Assembly (NCBI GenBank): GCA_963828405.1
Contig: CAWHEG010000031.1
Coordinates: 620,001 to 684,000, forward strand
Length of the DNA stretch: 64,000 bases
Direction: 5' to 3'
Origin: JANMJD01 sp963828405
GTDB taxonomy: Bacteria; Actinomycetota; Acidimicrobiia; Acidimicrobiales; Ilumatobacteraceae
The translations under genes were made by a program, and so were the position numbers. Of the stretch, positions 53,940-62,545 are shown one piece after another; within the stretch, counting starts at the first letter, position 1; the number at the start of each line of letters is the position of its first letter. The notes beneath the pieces are model-generated. The model was not told the DNA's origin. It made no database searches and worked only from the letters and a program-made list of their open reading frames with translations.

Positions 53940-53970
53940 GACGTGGGGGGCCGTTTGTGCCCCCCACGTC
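53940..53970 (+). terminator. Perfect 12-bp stem-loop before glnA
   Basis: GACGTGGGGGGC (53940-53951) pairs perfectly with 53959-53970 over a 7-base loop. Only a weak CGTTTCG tail follows, so intrinsic termination of glnII is possible but not certain; it could instead be a leader structure or processing site ahead of glnA, whose GGAG ribosome site starts 20 bases later. Confidence 0.55.
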
Positions 53971-53998
53971 CGTTTCGAGAAGAATGTCTGGAGTGAAC

Positions 53999-55336
53999 AT
54001 GCTCGAACAGCAGAAGGAGTACGTGCTGCGCACCGTGGAGGAGCGTGGCATCCGCCTGGTGCGGCTGTGGTTCACCGACGTGCTCGGCAACTTGAAGAGC
54101 TTCGCGATCAGTCCGACCGAGGTCGAGGGCGCCCTCGACGACGGGATGACCTTCGACGGTTCGTCGATCGACGGGTTCTCGAGGATCCAGGAGAGCGACG
54201 TCCTGGCCGTCCCCGACCCGAACACGTTCGAGGTCCTGCCCTGGGGCGACGCCAAGGCGGCCGAGGCCCGCGTCTTCTGCGACGTCCACCATCACGACGG
54301 CACACCGTTCGACGGTGATCCCCGTCAGGTGCTGCGCCGCAACCTGCTCCGCGCCCACGACAAGGGCTACACCTTCTTCGTCGCTCCCGACATCGAGTTC
54401 TTCTACTTCGCCAACCCGGAGAAGGGCCAGCCCCCGGTTCCCCTCGACGAGGCCAGCTTCTTCGATCTGACCACCAACGACGTGGCGGGCACGCTGCGCA
54501 AGCAGACGATCCGCACGCTGGAGACGATGAGCATCCCGGTGCAGTACTCGTTCCACGAGGACTCGCCGAGCCAGCACGAGATCGACCTGCAGCCGACGGA
54601 CGCCCTGGCCATGGCCGACTCCGTGATGACCTTCCGCCTGGTCGTCAAGGAGGTCGCCGCGGCCCAGGGCGTGCACGCGACGTTCATGCCCAAGCCGATG
54701 GAGGGCGTGCAGGGCTCGGGCATGCACCTCCACCTGTCGCTCTACGAGGGCGATGAGAACGCCTTCCACGACGAGGAAGATCCCTACCAGCTCTCGGTCG
54801 TCGCCAAGCAGTTCATGGCCGGCCTGCTGCGCCACGCGGCGGAGATCACGGCGGTCACCAACCAGACCGTGAACAGCTACAAGCGCCTCGTCCCCGGGTT
54901 CGAGGCGCCGATCCACATCTCCTGGGCGCGCAACAACCGCAGCGGGCTCATCCGTGTGCCGATCGCCCGGCGGGGCACGAGTGGCACCACCCGCATCGAG
55001 TACCGCTCCCCCGACCCGGCGTGCAATCCGTACCTCGCCTTCTCGGTCATCCTCGCCGCCGGGATGAAGGGGATCGAGGAGGGCTACGAGCTGCCGGGCG
55101 AGGCCGACGCCAACATGTTCGAGATGGGCGACGACGCGCTGGCCAAGCTCAACGTGGCCACGCTCCCCCAGTCCCTCGACAGCGCACTGCGGGCGATGGA
55201 AGCCTCGTCGCTGGTCTACGACGCGCTGGGCGAGCACATCTTCGAGTGGTTCCTGCGCAACAAGCGCTCGGAGTGGAAGGCCTACAAGACCCACATCAGC
55301 GGGTTCGAGCTCGACCGCTACCTGCGGTCGGTGTGA
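53999..55336 (+). CDS. glnA: Glutamine synthetase type I (GlnA2-like, no adenylylation tyrosine)
   Basis: Dodecameric-type glutamine synthetase of 445 residues. Features: VRLWFTDVLGNLKSFAI, the substrate latch MTFDGSSIDGFSRIQESD, PDIEFFYFAN, HEIDLQPTDALAMADSVMTF, ATFMPKPMEGVQGSGMHLHL, the glutamate flap region PGFEAPIHISWARNNRS and RIEYRSPDPACNPYLAFSVI. The length and absence of the NLYDLPPEE adenylylation loop place it with GlnA2/GSI-alpha enzymes not controlled by GlnE. ATG 53999 has GGAG five bases upstream. Its stop overlaps the regulator start (TGATG). Homologues of GlnA2 may have roles beyond primary assimilation, such as glutamylpolyamine metabolism. Confidence 0.93.
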   Translation: MLEQQKEYVLRTVEERGIRLVRLWFTDVLGNLKSFAISPTEVEGALDDGMTFDGSSIDGFSRIQESDVLAVPDPNTFEVLPWGDAKAAEARVFCDVHHHDGTPFDGDPRQVLRRNLLRAHDKGYTFFVAPDIEFFYFANPEKGQPPVPLDEASFFDLTTNDVAGTLRKQTIRTLETMSIPVQYSFHEDSPSQHEIDLQPTDALAMADSVMTFRLVVKEVAAAQGVHATFMPKPMEGVQGSGMHLHLSLYEGDENAFHDEEDPYQLSVVAKQFMAGLLRHAAEITAVTNQTVNSYKRLVPGFEAPIHISWARNNRSGLIRVPIARRGTSGTTRIEYRSPDPACNPYLAFSVILAAGMKGIEEGYELPGEADANMFEMGDDALAKLNVATLPQSLDSALRAMEASSLVYDALGEHIFEWFLRNKRSEWKAYKTHISGFELDRYLRSV

Positions 55337-56025
55337 TGGACTCGATGGATCTCGTCGCCGTCTTCCCCGATCCGCCGTCGCCCGAGCTGGCCCGGACGTT
55401 GGATCTGGGGGGGTACCGCTGGAAGGCGGTCGCCTCGGCCGACGATGCCGGGCGCGTCGAGCCCGCCGGAGGCTGGGTGGGGGCGGTGATCACCGTCGAC
55501 GCCGACCCCGAGGGGGCGTGGGCGCTGGCCCGGGCGTTGCGCAAGGGCGACCGGGCGGCGACGTCGGTGCTCGTGCTCGTCTCGGGCGGCCTGCTCGGCG
55601 ACCTCGAGCTGCGCAACGACCTCTTCGACGACTTCTGCCTGACGCCGTTCCACCCCTCCGAGCTCGAGGCACGGCTCAGGCACCTGTTCTTCCGCCAGGG
55701 CACGGGCCCCGGGCCCGAGCTGGTCACCTACGGCGAGCTGGTGCTCAACCTCGAGACGTACCAGGCGGCGATCGACGCCGAACCCCTCGACCTCACCTAC
55801 ATGGAGTACGAGCTGCTCAAGTTCCTCTCCCAGAACCCGGGCAAGGTGTTCACCCGCGAGACGCTGCTCTCGCGGGTCTGGGGTTACGAGTACTACGGCG
55901 GCGCGCGCACGGTCGACGTGCACATCCGTCGGCTGCGCGCCAAGCTCGGCGAGGAGCACGCCAACCTCATCCAGACGGTCCGCTCCGTCGGCTACCGCTT
56001 CGGCCAGAGCCCCCGCTGGGGCTGA
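55336..56025 (+). CDS. OmpR-type response regulator, GlnR-like with degenerate receiver
   Basis: 229 residues. C-terminal winged helix (PLDLTYMEYELLKFLSQNPG, KVFTRETLLSRVWGYEYYGG, RTVDVHIRRLRAKLG) closely resembles Streptomyces GlnR, the global nitrogen regulator. The N-terminal receiver is atypical: the Asp pair at its start is missing and the conserved Lys is replaced (LTPF for LTKPF), which fits a phosphorylation-independent orphan regulator. No histidine kinase is nearby. Translational coupling to glnA and the glnII element support a nitrogen role. The GlnR identification rests on remembered sequence resemblance and context. Confidence 0.82.
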   Translation: MDSMDLVAVFPDPPSPELARTLDLGGYRWKAVASADDAGRVEPAGGWVGAVITVDADPEGAWALARALRKGDRAATSVLVLVSGGLLGDLELRNDLFDDFCLTPFHPSELEARLRHLFFRQGTGPGPELVTYGELVLNLETYQAAIDAEPLDLTYMEYELLKFLSQNPGKVFTRETLLSRVWGYEYYGGARTVDVHIRRLRAKLGEEHANLIQTVRSVGYRFGQSPRWG

Positions 56026-56027
56026 GC

Positions 56028-57386
56028 TCAGGCCAGTGAGGCCAGCACCTCGCTCACGTCGTGGAGCGTGGAGCGCGGGTTGACGAAGCAGAAGCGCAGG
56101 ATCGTCTCACCGTTCCACGACGACGGCGTCACGAACGCCGTCCCCGACGCCAGCATGTGCCTGCTCCAGGCGGAGTAGTCGTCGGGCCGCCAGCCCACCC
56201 GGCGGAACATCACGACCGACAGCTCGGGTTCCCCGACGACCTCGAGCTCGGGGATCGAGGCGATCAGCGCCTCGGTCTGACGGGCCAGGGTCAGGCTTGC
56301 TTCGATCGCCTCGGTGTACGCCTCGGTCCCGTGAGCGGCCAGCGAGAACCAGAACGGCAGGCCGCGCGCCCGGCGAGTCAGTCCGAAGGCGAAGTCGGAG
56401 GGGTTCCACTCCTCGTCGTCGACCTGCAGCACGTCGAGGTACTCGGCATGCTGGCTCAACGCCGCGCGGGCCTCGAACGGAGCTCGGTAGACCAGCGCAC
56501 AGCAGTCGTAGGGTGCGAACAGCCACTTGTGCGGGTCGACGATCAGGCTGTCGGCCCGTTCGATCCCGGCGAAGCGGGCGTGCACGCTCGGCGCCGCCAG
56601 CGCGGCCGCCCCGTAGGCGCCGTCGACGTGGAACCAGGCGCCGAGCGCGTCGGCCGCGTCGGCGCTGGCGCCGAGATCGTCGATCACCCCGGCGTTGGTC
56701 GTGCCCGCGGTTCCCACGAGGGCGCAGATCCGCTCCAGATCGGGGGCGTCGACGCCAGCGAGGGCGGCGTCGAGCGTCGACCTCGTCATCCGGCCCACCC
56801 GATCGGCGGGAACGAGCAGCACGTCGGCGTCCATCACCCGGGCGGCGGCCTTCACCGACGAGTGGGCGCCCGCCGACGAGACGATCAGTGGCCGGTCCTG
56901 ACGCCCCGTGCGCTCCCGCCAGCGCGAGCGGGCCGCGGTCAACGCGCTCAGGTTGCCGTAGGTGCCGCCGGGCACGAACACGCCGCCGGCCTCGGGGGGC
57001 AGTCCGGCCAGATCGGCGATCCAGCGCAGCGCCTGGTTCTCGGCGAACACCGCGCCCGCGCCTTCCATCCACGAACCGCCGTAGATCGCCGAGGCGCCCA
57101 CGACGAGGTCGAAGAGGATCGCCGCCTCGGTCGGGGCGGTGGGCACGAACGACCAGAACCGCGGATGGTCGACCGAGATGCACGCCGGGGCGAGCACGTC
57201 GGCGAAGACCCGCAACGCCTCGAGCCCGCCGATCCCCTTCGCCGTGACCGTCTCGCCGACCATCGCCGTGAGCTCGTCGGCCGTCCGCGGACCGTCGAGC
57301 GGCGGAGGGTCGAGCCGGGTGCGGCCCACCGCGTAGCGCAGTACCGCCTGGGTCAGGATCTCGGTCGATGTGTCCTGGCGATGCAT
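56028..57386 (-). CDS. Pyridoxal-dependent (group II) amino acid decarboxylase family protein
   Basis: 452-residue PLP enzyme related to glutamate/aromatic amino acid decarboxylases and SphA-like lyases. Visible: HPRFWSFVPTAPTEAAILFD, GVFVPGGTYGNLSALTAAR, SSAGAHSSVKAAARVM, AWFHVDGAYGAAAL with cofactor Asp, and the Schiff-base lysine in IVDPHKWLFAPYDC. The Tyr-containing loop LSQHAEYLDV is shortened compared with classical Dopa decarboxylase, as in bacterial members of unknown substrate. ATG 57386. Convergent with the GlnR-like gene, 2 bases between stops. Confidence 0.88.
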   Translation of the reverse strand: MHRQDTSTEILTQAVLRYAVGRTRLDPPPLDGPRTADELTAMVGETVTAKGIGGLEALRVFADVLAPACISVDHPRFWSFVPTAPTEAAILFDLVVGASAIYGGSWMEGAGAVFAENQALRWIADLAGLPPEAGGVFVPGGTYGNLSALTAARSRWRERTGRQDRPLIVSSAGAHSSVKAAARVMDADVLLVPADRVGRMTRSTLDAALAGVDAPDLERICALVGTAGTTNAGVIDDLGASADAADALGAWFHVDGAYGAAALAAPSVHARFAGIERADSLIVDPHKWLFAPYDCCALVYRAPFEARAALSQHAEYLDVLQVDDEEWNPSDFAFGLTRRARGLPFWFSLAAHGTEAYTEAIEASLTLARQTEALIASIPELEVVGEPELSVVMFRRVGWRPDDYSAWSRHMLASGTAFVTPSSWNGETILRFCFVNPRSTLHDVSEVLASLA

Positions 57387-57466
57387 GCCCTCAGCGTGGC
57401 ACACCCGTCACTCGAACCGCCGACCGTCACCCGACCAGTCACCCGCGATGGATCGGGGACGAAACA

Positions 57467-57628
57467 TCAGACGTTGAGATCGAGCAGTTCGCTGCCCTCG
57501 TTGCGCGCCTCGCCGTCGACGGTGAGGAAGTGGCCGAGGACCGCCGCGGCGACGGCGCCCGACATGATGACGACGATCGGGAAGATCAGCAACACGAGGA
57601 CCATGATCACGGCGCCGGGCACGGACAC
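57467..57628 (-). CDS. Small single-helix membrane protein
   Basis: 53 residues: one membrane helix (GAVIMVLVLLIFPIVVIMSG) then a short AVLGHFLTVDGEARNEGSEL tail. Short proteins of this plan with the NEGSELL ending are recurrent in actinobacteria; function unknown. GTG start at 57628; a longer frame adds a disordered Pro-rich leader. Lies between the decarboxylase and a divergent hypothetical gene. Confidence 0.65.
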   Translation of the reverse strand: MSVPGAVIMVLVLLIFPIVVIMSGAVAAAVLGHFLTVDGEARNEGSELLDLNV

Positions 57629-57725
57629 GATCGTATCGCGTCCCCCGGCCCGGCTCGATCCGGGCCGGGCCGGGGGCGCCGGACGGTGCGGTTCGGCGGC
57701 GGCCACGGGCTACCGTGGAACGTTC

Positions 57726-58319
57726 ATGAACCAGGTCCGTACCCGCCTCGCCGCCCTCGCCCTGCTCGACCGTGCCCTCGCCGCCACCGACGACGACGAA
57801 CTCGGCCGATTGATCGACCAGGTCTCCGACGAACTGCGGGGGACGTTCGACCAGATGGTCGCCATGGCCGCCGCCGAGACTGCCGAACCGCCGGCGACGG
57901 TCCGCTCCGCCGCCCACCGGGGCCGGATGAACGGCACGCTGGAGCGGATCTCCCTCGTCCTGTGCGATCCGTGCCTCGCCGACTGCATCAGCTCACTCGG
58001 GGATCACTCCGACGACCCCAGCGAGGAGCAGTTGCAGGACGTCATCCCCGGGCTGATCGAACGCCATGGTCTCGGCACGGTCCGGCTGATGCTCGCCTCG
58101 ACCGTGGCCGGCGAGGCGGCGGCGGCGGCCACGTGCACCCGGCTGCTCAAGCACGACCCGGTGGTCGCCCTGCCGGCGGCGGCGCCGACGGCCACGGTGG
58201 TCCGCGCCCCGGTTGCGGCCGACGAGGAACGGAAGCAGCGCCGCCGCGACGACAAGGCCCGCAAGCAGGCCGCCGCCCGGGCCCGGCGTGAGCAGGCCGA
58301 ACGGGCGCGACGGGGCTGA
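57726..58319 (+). CDS. Hypothetical protein with basic helical tail
   Basis: 197 residues, no known family recognised. N-terminal half is helical and acidic (ALLDRALAATDDDELGRLID), a Cys pair LCDPCLADC in the middle, and a C-terminal Lys/Arg/Glu-rich helix (EERKQRRRDDKARKQAAARA) that could bind nucleic acid or form a coiled coil. ATG 57726. The next gene starts 2 bases after its stop, so they form a pair. Confidence 0.65.
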   Translation: MNQVRTRLAALALLDRALAATDDDELGRLIDQVSDELRGTFDQMVAMAAAETAEPPATVRSAAHRGRMNGTLERISLVLCDPCLADCISSLGDHSDDPSEEQLQDVIPGLIERHGLGTVRLMLASTVAGEAAAAATCTRLLKHDPVVALPAAAPTATVVRAPVAADEERKQRRRDDKARKQAAARARREQAERARRG

Positions 58320-58321
58320 TC

Positions 58322-58519
58322 ATGAGCTCGTCCGAGACGCTGTCGTTCACCTGCCCCCGTTGCGCGACGCAGGCCAGTGCCCGCTTCTACGGTCCGTGCG
58401 ACGCGTGCCGCGCCGAGCTCCGGCTGATCTACCTCGGGGAGTCGCGCGACATCGACATCGCCGAGTACGAGCCGAAGATGAACGTCACGCCGAATGCCGT
58501 CGCCCTGAAGGACGGGTGA
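58322..58519 (+). CDS. Small zinc-ribbon protein
   Basis: 65 residues with two CxxC knuckles (FTCPRCATQ and YGPCDACRAE) forming a zinc ribbon, followed by an acidic tail (DIDIAEYEPKMN). Typical of a small actinobacterial protein linked to transcription or translation, but no function can be assigned. Immediately follows the basic-tail hypothetical gene. Confidence 0.75.
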   Translation: MSSSETLSFTCPRCATQASARFYGPCDACRAELRLIYLGESRDIDIAEYEPKMNVTPNAVALKDG

Positions 58520-58607
58520 CACGCCGAACTCCGCGCGCCCGATCCGCCGGGGTCGGCGTCGGGGTTCATTGGAGATTCACCGCTCTTCGGGTTTCAGCCC
58601 AGTACTT

Positions 58608-59582
58608 CTACCCGGTAGACACCGTTGCCAGGTCGGACCTCATATCGGCCCTCATATCGGCCCAGAACGCTTGCAGCTGCTCAACCGCGCCAGGCGTTGA
58701 CTGCAGCAACTCGGATTCTGCCCGGGCCTCAGCCGCCAACGCAGCATCCACGTAGCCTACCTGCACCTTGCAGCGCGCATCTGCTGTTGCCGCAGCCCTC
58801 TCCTCGTCACCAGGCCTTGGATCAGGCCACGGTTGCGACTGCAAATCAAGAGGGCTCGCGAACCCTGTGAAGCCCTGGCTCGCCACGCATTCCGACCATT
58901 GTTTCGACACGTTGCCCATGTCCGGGCTTGCGAGAGCCGCCACCCGGGCCTGGTCCACCAGATCCTGTATCAGGTAGTTGACTCGAATGTAGTCAACATA
59001 TCGCTCCTCGGAGCCAAAGACCGACCTTTGAGCACTGGCACGGCAGCCGGACCCGAGCAATACCCCGCCGTATGAACTACCATCCTGACGGAGAAACCGG
59101 ATGTCGCGAATGTTCTCTTCCGGCCCGTCAAGCGCCAGGTAAAAGACCTCATCTGCCGTGGCAACGTTGGGATCCTCAGGTCCTTCAAAGTTCACTGATG
59201 GCCGGTAATACCCAAATTCGCTCACGCGCTCGACATCTGCTATCCCATAACGTGCGCGCATGCTCACGGCAGTGGCATCGATCGTATTTGTCGACCGATA
59301 GCTGAACCCTCGGGCGCTCATGCATTCGGATACCAATTTCTGATGCAGAGTATCTAGGGCTGACTGGTAGCGGGCGTTCTCCTCGATGAAGAACTGCAAC
59401 GGCAAGCCAATGGATTCTGCGACCGAGGTGCTCGAACTCCCCGTCGAATCCCCCGCGAGGGTGGTTCCGAGGCCGCCCGGCTCACCATCCATTGACGATG
59501 ACTTGACGCCGATACTACCACATCCGCTCACCAAAGCACCGCAGACAATGATCAGGTATGCTAGGGAGCGTTGTGCATGCAA
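58608..59582 (-). CDS. Lipoprotein, cassette copy 2
   Basis: 324-residue paralogue of the lipoprotein at 32035-33009, same length. Signal/lipobox SLAYLIIVCGALVSGC, then a Ser/Gly/Thr linker. Two repeated Cys segments (LVSECMSARGFSY and WSECVASQGFTGF), conserved GSGCRAS, VFGSEERYVDYI and DEERAAATADARCK. The TTG start at 59582 is supported by AGGAAGGA eight bases upstream; no ATG in frame is available. It begins 14 bases after the stop of the secreted-protein gene, so the pair is tightly coupled. Region visibly AT-richer than its neighbours. Function unknown. Confidence 0.75.
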   Translation of the reverse strand: MHAQRSLAYLIIVCGALVSGCGSIGVKSSSMDGEPGGLGTTLAGDSTGSSSTSVAESIGLPLQFFIEENARYQSALDTLHQKLVSECMSARGFSYRSTNTIDATAVSMRARYGIADVERVSEFGYYRPSVNFEGPEDPNVATADEVFYLALDGPEENIRDIRFLRQDGSSYGGVLLGSGCRASAQRSVFGSEERYVDYIRVNYLIQDLVDQARVAALASPDMGNVSKQWSECVASQGFTGFASPLDLQSQPWPDPRPGDEERAAATADARCKVQVGYVDAALAAEARAESELLQSTPGAVEQLQAFWADMRADMRSDLATVSTG

Positions 59583-59596
59583 CGACAGGTTCCTTC

Positions 59597-60022
59597 CTAG
59601 TCGTTGATGCAATCGGGACCGCGCCAGCTCATCAGTCCGCCCGTCTGGGGAACCTGATATGTCCCTGGCGATATTGTCCGATTGGTGAGAATGTAGTTCT
59701 CTGCGTAGCAAAGCCGTATCGTGATACTCATCCGGTTGTAGACGTAATTCGTATTTGGCGATCCCGTCGCGTTGCCCAGAAAGTATCCATTGGGGTAGGC
59801 GTAGACATCCGACCCGGACGACCTCAAATACGAGTCTCGGGTCGTTCCCTCGTTGGTGTAGCAATTATCGGCCGGTTTCGTAAATGAAACCTTACCCACG
59901 GTGGAGTGACAAGCACCGACGTATCGCGTCCATGACGTCTGGTCCGCGGCCTCTGACACCGAGGCAGAAGCCACGACAAATATGGCTGCCAATGCAGCTC
60001 CAACGAGTGAACTTTTCCTCAT
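59597..60022 (-). CDS. Small secreted four-cysteine protein, cassette copy 2
   Basis: 141 residues, paralogue of 31506-31991. Signal peptide SLVGAALAAIFVVASASVSE then a mature domain of about 110 residues. Four cysteines at matching positions (GACHS, DNCYT, RLCYA, PDCIND), with LRSSGSDVY, GYFLGN, GSPNT and the C-terminal GLMSWRGPDCIND. Differs by an internal deletion near the second Cys. ATG 60022 preceded by AGGGGGG. TTGACA lies 50 bases upstream and could serve as a -35 element. Function unknown; no homology to lactococcin 972 or other small secreted families is evident. Confidence 0.8.
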   Translation of the reverse strand: MRKSSLVGAALAAIFVVASASVSEAADQTSWTRYVGACHSTVGKVSFTKPADNCYTNEGTTRDSYLRSSGSDVYAYPNGYFLGNATGSPNTNYVYNRMSITIRLCYAENYILTNRTISPGTYQVPQTGGLMSWRGPDCIND

Positions 60023-60183
60023 GATTACCCCCCTGGACTGGGGACTCACAATAGACGTGTGTGTGTGTCAATTCACCCGCCCGTTACCGGACGGCCATCG
60101 GGTACCCCGGCGCCGCGTCGTGGAGCCGCGTATCTTGGCCGGGTGCACGAGCAGCCGTTGGCGGGCATCATCGCTCTTCTGCG

Positions 60184-60530
60184 GCTGATCTCTCCGACGA
60201 GGAGTTGATGTCGCCGGGCTTCGCCGTCGAGGGCACCTTCGACGAGGTCGACGACCCGGTGCTCATCGGTCCCGACGGGGTGCCCGTCGAGACCTGGCGC
60301 GAGGGGTACCCGTACGACACGCGGGTGACCCGCGACGAGTACGAGCAGACCAAGCGGTTGCTGCAGATCGAGCTGCTCAAGCGCAGAGTTGGATCGAGGA
60401 GTCCAACGAGCGGTTCGTCATCCTCTTCGAGGGGTCGCGAACGCGGCCGGCAAGGGAGGAAGGACCAAGCGGTTCATGGAGCATCTCAATCCCCGAGGGG
60501 CCAGCGTCGTCGCCATCAACTCGATTACCC
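60184..60530 (+). pseudogene. Decayed N-terminal fragment of polyphosphate kinase 2
   Basis: Starts like actinobacterial PPK2 (LSDEELMSPGFAVEGTFDEV, then LIGPDGVPVETWREGYPYD, YEQTKRLLQIELLK). Then at least three indels shift the frame: WIEESNERFVILFEG, AAGKGG and RFMEHLNPRGASVVAI appear in successive frames with the Walker A loop disrupted. Everything after the first ~115 residues is gone; an unassigned tail (GEPDPLLVGPPEVVATEAGE) follows. Several lesions mean true decay rather than sequencing error. It abuts the second cassette. Confidence 0.82.
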
Positions 60531-60700
60531 CGACAAGGACACCGCTGTGCTGGGGGAGCCCGACCCGTTGCTCGTCGGACCACCGGAGGTGGTCGCCACC
60601 GAGGCCGGTGAGTACCGCACGATCCGCTGACGACCGCCGGGCGCCGGCTGTTCCGACGCCAGCGTGCCGAGAACGGCGATGGCGAAGGTGGAACCCGCCG

Positions 60701-61728
60701 TCACTGGCCGGCGGAGGACTGCAGCCGTCGGCGGCAGGCGAGCACTTCGGCGATCCGCTCGGCTCCTGGGCCGCCGTTCGTCGACGCCTCCACCTGATGC
60801 ACCTGGTCGACGAGCGCCCCGAGCACCGAGGCGGTGCTCATCGCCAGGGCGTCGAGGTCGTAGCCGCCCTCCAGCATCACGAGCAGCCGACGATCGGGGA
60901 CGAGCGTCTTGAGCCGTCCGGTCAACAGGGCGTAGTCCCACGAGGACAGACCGAGGTCGGTGATCGGGTCGTAGCGATGGGCGTCGAAGCCGGCCGAGAT
61001 GATCAGCCACGTCGCCCCGAAACCGGTGATCGCCGGTCCGATCAGCTCGTCGAACGCCCGCAGGTACACGTCGCCGGTGGCGCCCGGGGGCAACGGGATG
61101 TTGATCGTGCAGCCCAGGCCGGCGCCGGCCCCGGTCTCCTCGATCCACCCCGTGCCCGGATACAGCGGCCACTGGTGCAGCGAGATGTAGAGCACACGCG
61201 GATCGTCGTAGAACGCATCCTGCGTGCCGTTCCCGTGATGGGCGTCGTAGTCGACGATCGCCACCCGCTCACCCGCGCGGCGAGGTGCGCGGCGGCGACG
61301 GCGACGTTGGAGATCAGGCAGAAGCCCATCGCCCGCCCGGGCGTGGCGTGGTGTCCGGGCGGGCGGACGGCGCAGAACGCCGCGGACGCCGAGGCCTCCC
61401 CCCGATCGAGCGCCTCGATCGCGCTGAGGCCGGCCCCGGCGCCCAGCGTGGCCGCGGTCCACGAGCCCGGCGAGGCGGCGGTGTCGGGGTCGAGGTACCC
61501 GCCTCCCGCGGCGACGACCGCCTCGATCCGATCGAGATACGCCGCCTCGTGCACCCGCTCCAGTTCGTCGCGGGTGGCCGGCCGCGGCGACCACGGCACC
61601 ATCGCCTCGACGACATCGGCATCCCTGGCGCCTGCCATCACGGCCTCCAACCGCGCCGGGCGTTCGGGATGACGCGGGCCGGCGTTGTGATCCAGGTAGG
61701 CCTCGTGTGTGATGAACAGGAGTGGCAC
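60701..61728 (-). CDS. Histone deacetylase-family amidohydrolase, frameshifted
   Basis: Zinc amidohydrolase of the acetoin utilisation AcuC/HDAC/acetylpolyamine family, deacetylating lysines or small amines. The first part has AYLDHNAGPRHPERPARLEA and VRPPGHHATPGRAMGFCLI (His pair); the second has IVDYDAHHGNGTQDAFYDD and IISAGFDAHRYDP with the zinc ligands. They lie in different frames because one C is missing from the CCC at 61272-61274; restoring it gives AARGERVAIVDYDAHHGNG. Otherwise full length, so likely a sequence error. Start GTG 61728 (VPLLFITHE). Divergent from the GNAT gene, 25 bases between. Confidence 0.85.
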
Positions 61729-61753
61729 GCCGCGAACGCTACCGTCGTGGTCC

Positions 61754-62545
61754 GTGGTCAAGAGCGTTGACGATCCCTCCACCGTCAGCCACTCCGGCGC
61801 TCACGTGCTGCGTGGCGGTGGGGCCGCGGCGCGGGTCCGGCCCTGGCCGGGTTCGCCCCGCACCGCCCACCTGGTCACCCTCGATCTGCGCACCACGCTG
61901 CACCCCGCGGTGCTGCGCTCGTGGCTCCACCAGCTCGGCGACCTCGGCTACACGCGCATCCGCACCGGCGCCATCCGCCCCGCCCAGCGCTCCCCCTACG
62001 ACGCCCTCGGCTTCACCATGGCCCAGGAGCTCGCCCTGCTGCAGTTCGACAGCCATCTGGCGGGCACACCGCGGGTCCCGGCCCACCTGCCCCCGACCGG
62101 CGTGCGAATCCGCCGCGGGCGCCCATCCGACGCCGAGGCGCTCGCCGAGCTCGATCGCCATGCCTTCCCGCCCGGATGGGGCCTCGATGCCGATGGCGTC
62201 CTCGACGCCATCAGGGCGACGCCGTACCACCGCATCGCCGTGGCGCTGCGCCTCGGCGACGCCATCGGCGACCGCATGCCGCTCGGCTACGCGATCAGCG
62301 GGCGGGGCGGGCGGGCGATGTACCTGCAGCGACTCGCCGTGGTCCCCGCCGCCCGCAGGCTCGGGGTCGGCGCCCTGCTCGTCGCCGACGGACTGCGCTG
62401 GGCCCAGCGGTGGCGCTCGAACACCGTGACGGTGAACACCCAGAGCGACAACACCGCAGCGCTCGACCTCTACCAGCGGGCCGGTTTCGTCCTGCAACCG
62501 ACCCGACTGGTCGTTCTCGAACGCTCGCTGGACAACATCCCGTGA
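61754..62545 (+). CDS. GNAT family N-acetyltransferase
   Basis: 263 residues. An N-terminal half of unclear type is followed by a GNAT domain: RIRRGRPSDAEALAELDRHA, MYLQRLAVVPAARRLGVGAL with acetyl-CoA pyrophosphate loop RxLGVG, VNTQSDNTAALDLYQRAGF at the end. The two-domain size recalls mycothiol synthase MshD, but the diagnostic residues cannot be checked by eye, and the shorter length argues against it. GTG start. Stop overlaps the next start (GTGA). Confidence 0.75.
   Translation: MVKSVDDPSTVSHSGAHVLRGGGAAARVRPWPGSPRTAHLVTLDLRTTLHPAVLRSWLHQLGDLGYTRIRTGAIRPAQRSPYDALGFTMAQELALLQFDSHLAGTPRVPAHLPPTGVRIRRGRPSDAEALAELDRHAFPPGWGLDADGVLDAIRATPYHRIAVALRLGDAIGDRMPLGYAISGRGGRAMYLQRLAVVPAARRLGVGALLVADGLRWAQRWRSNTVTVNTQSDNTAALDLYQRAGFVLQPTRLVVLERSLDNIP

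Noticed and set aside
60631..60700. Membrane-transporter fragment (TFAIAVLGTLAS on the - strand)
   Set aside because: Very short and hydrophobic; could be chance in this composition.
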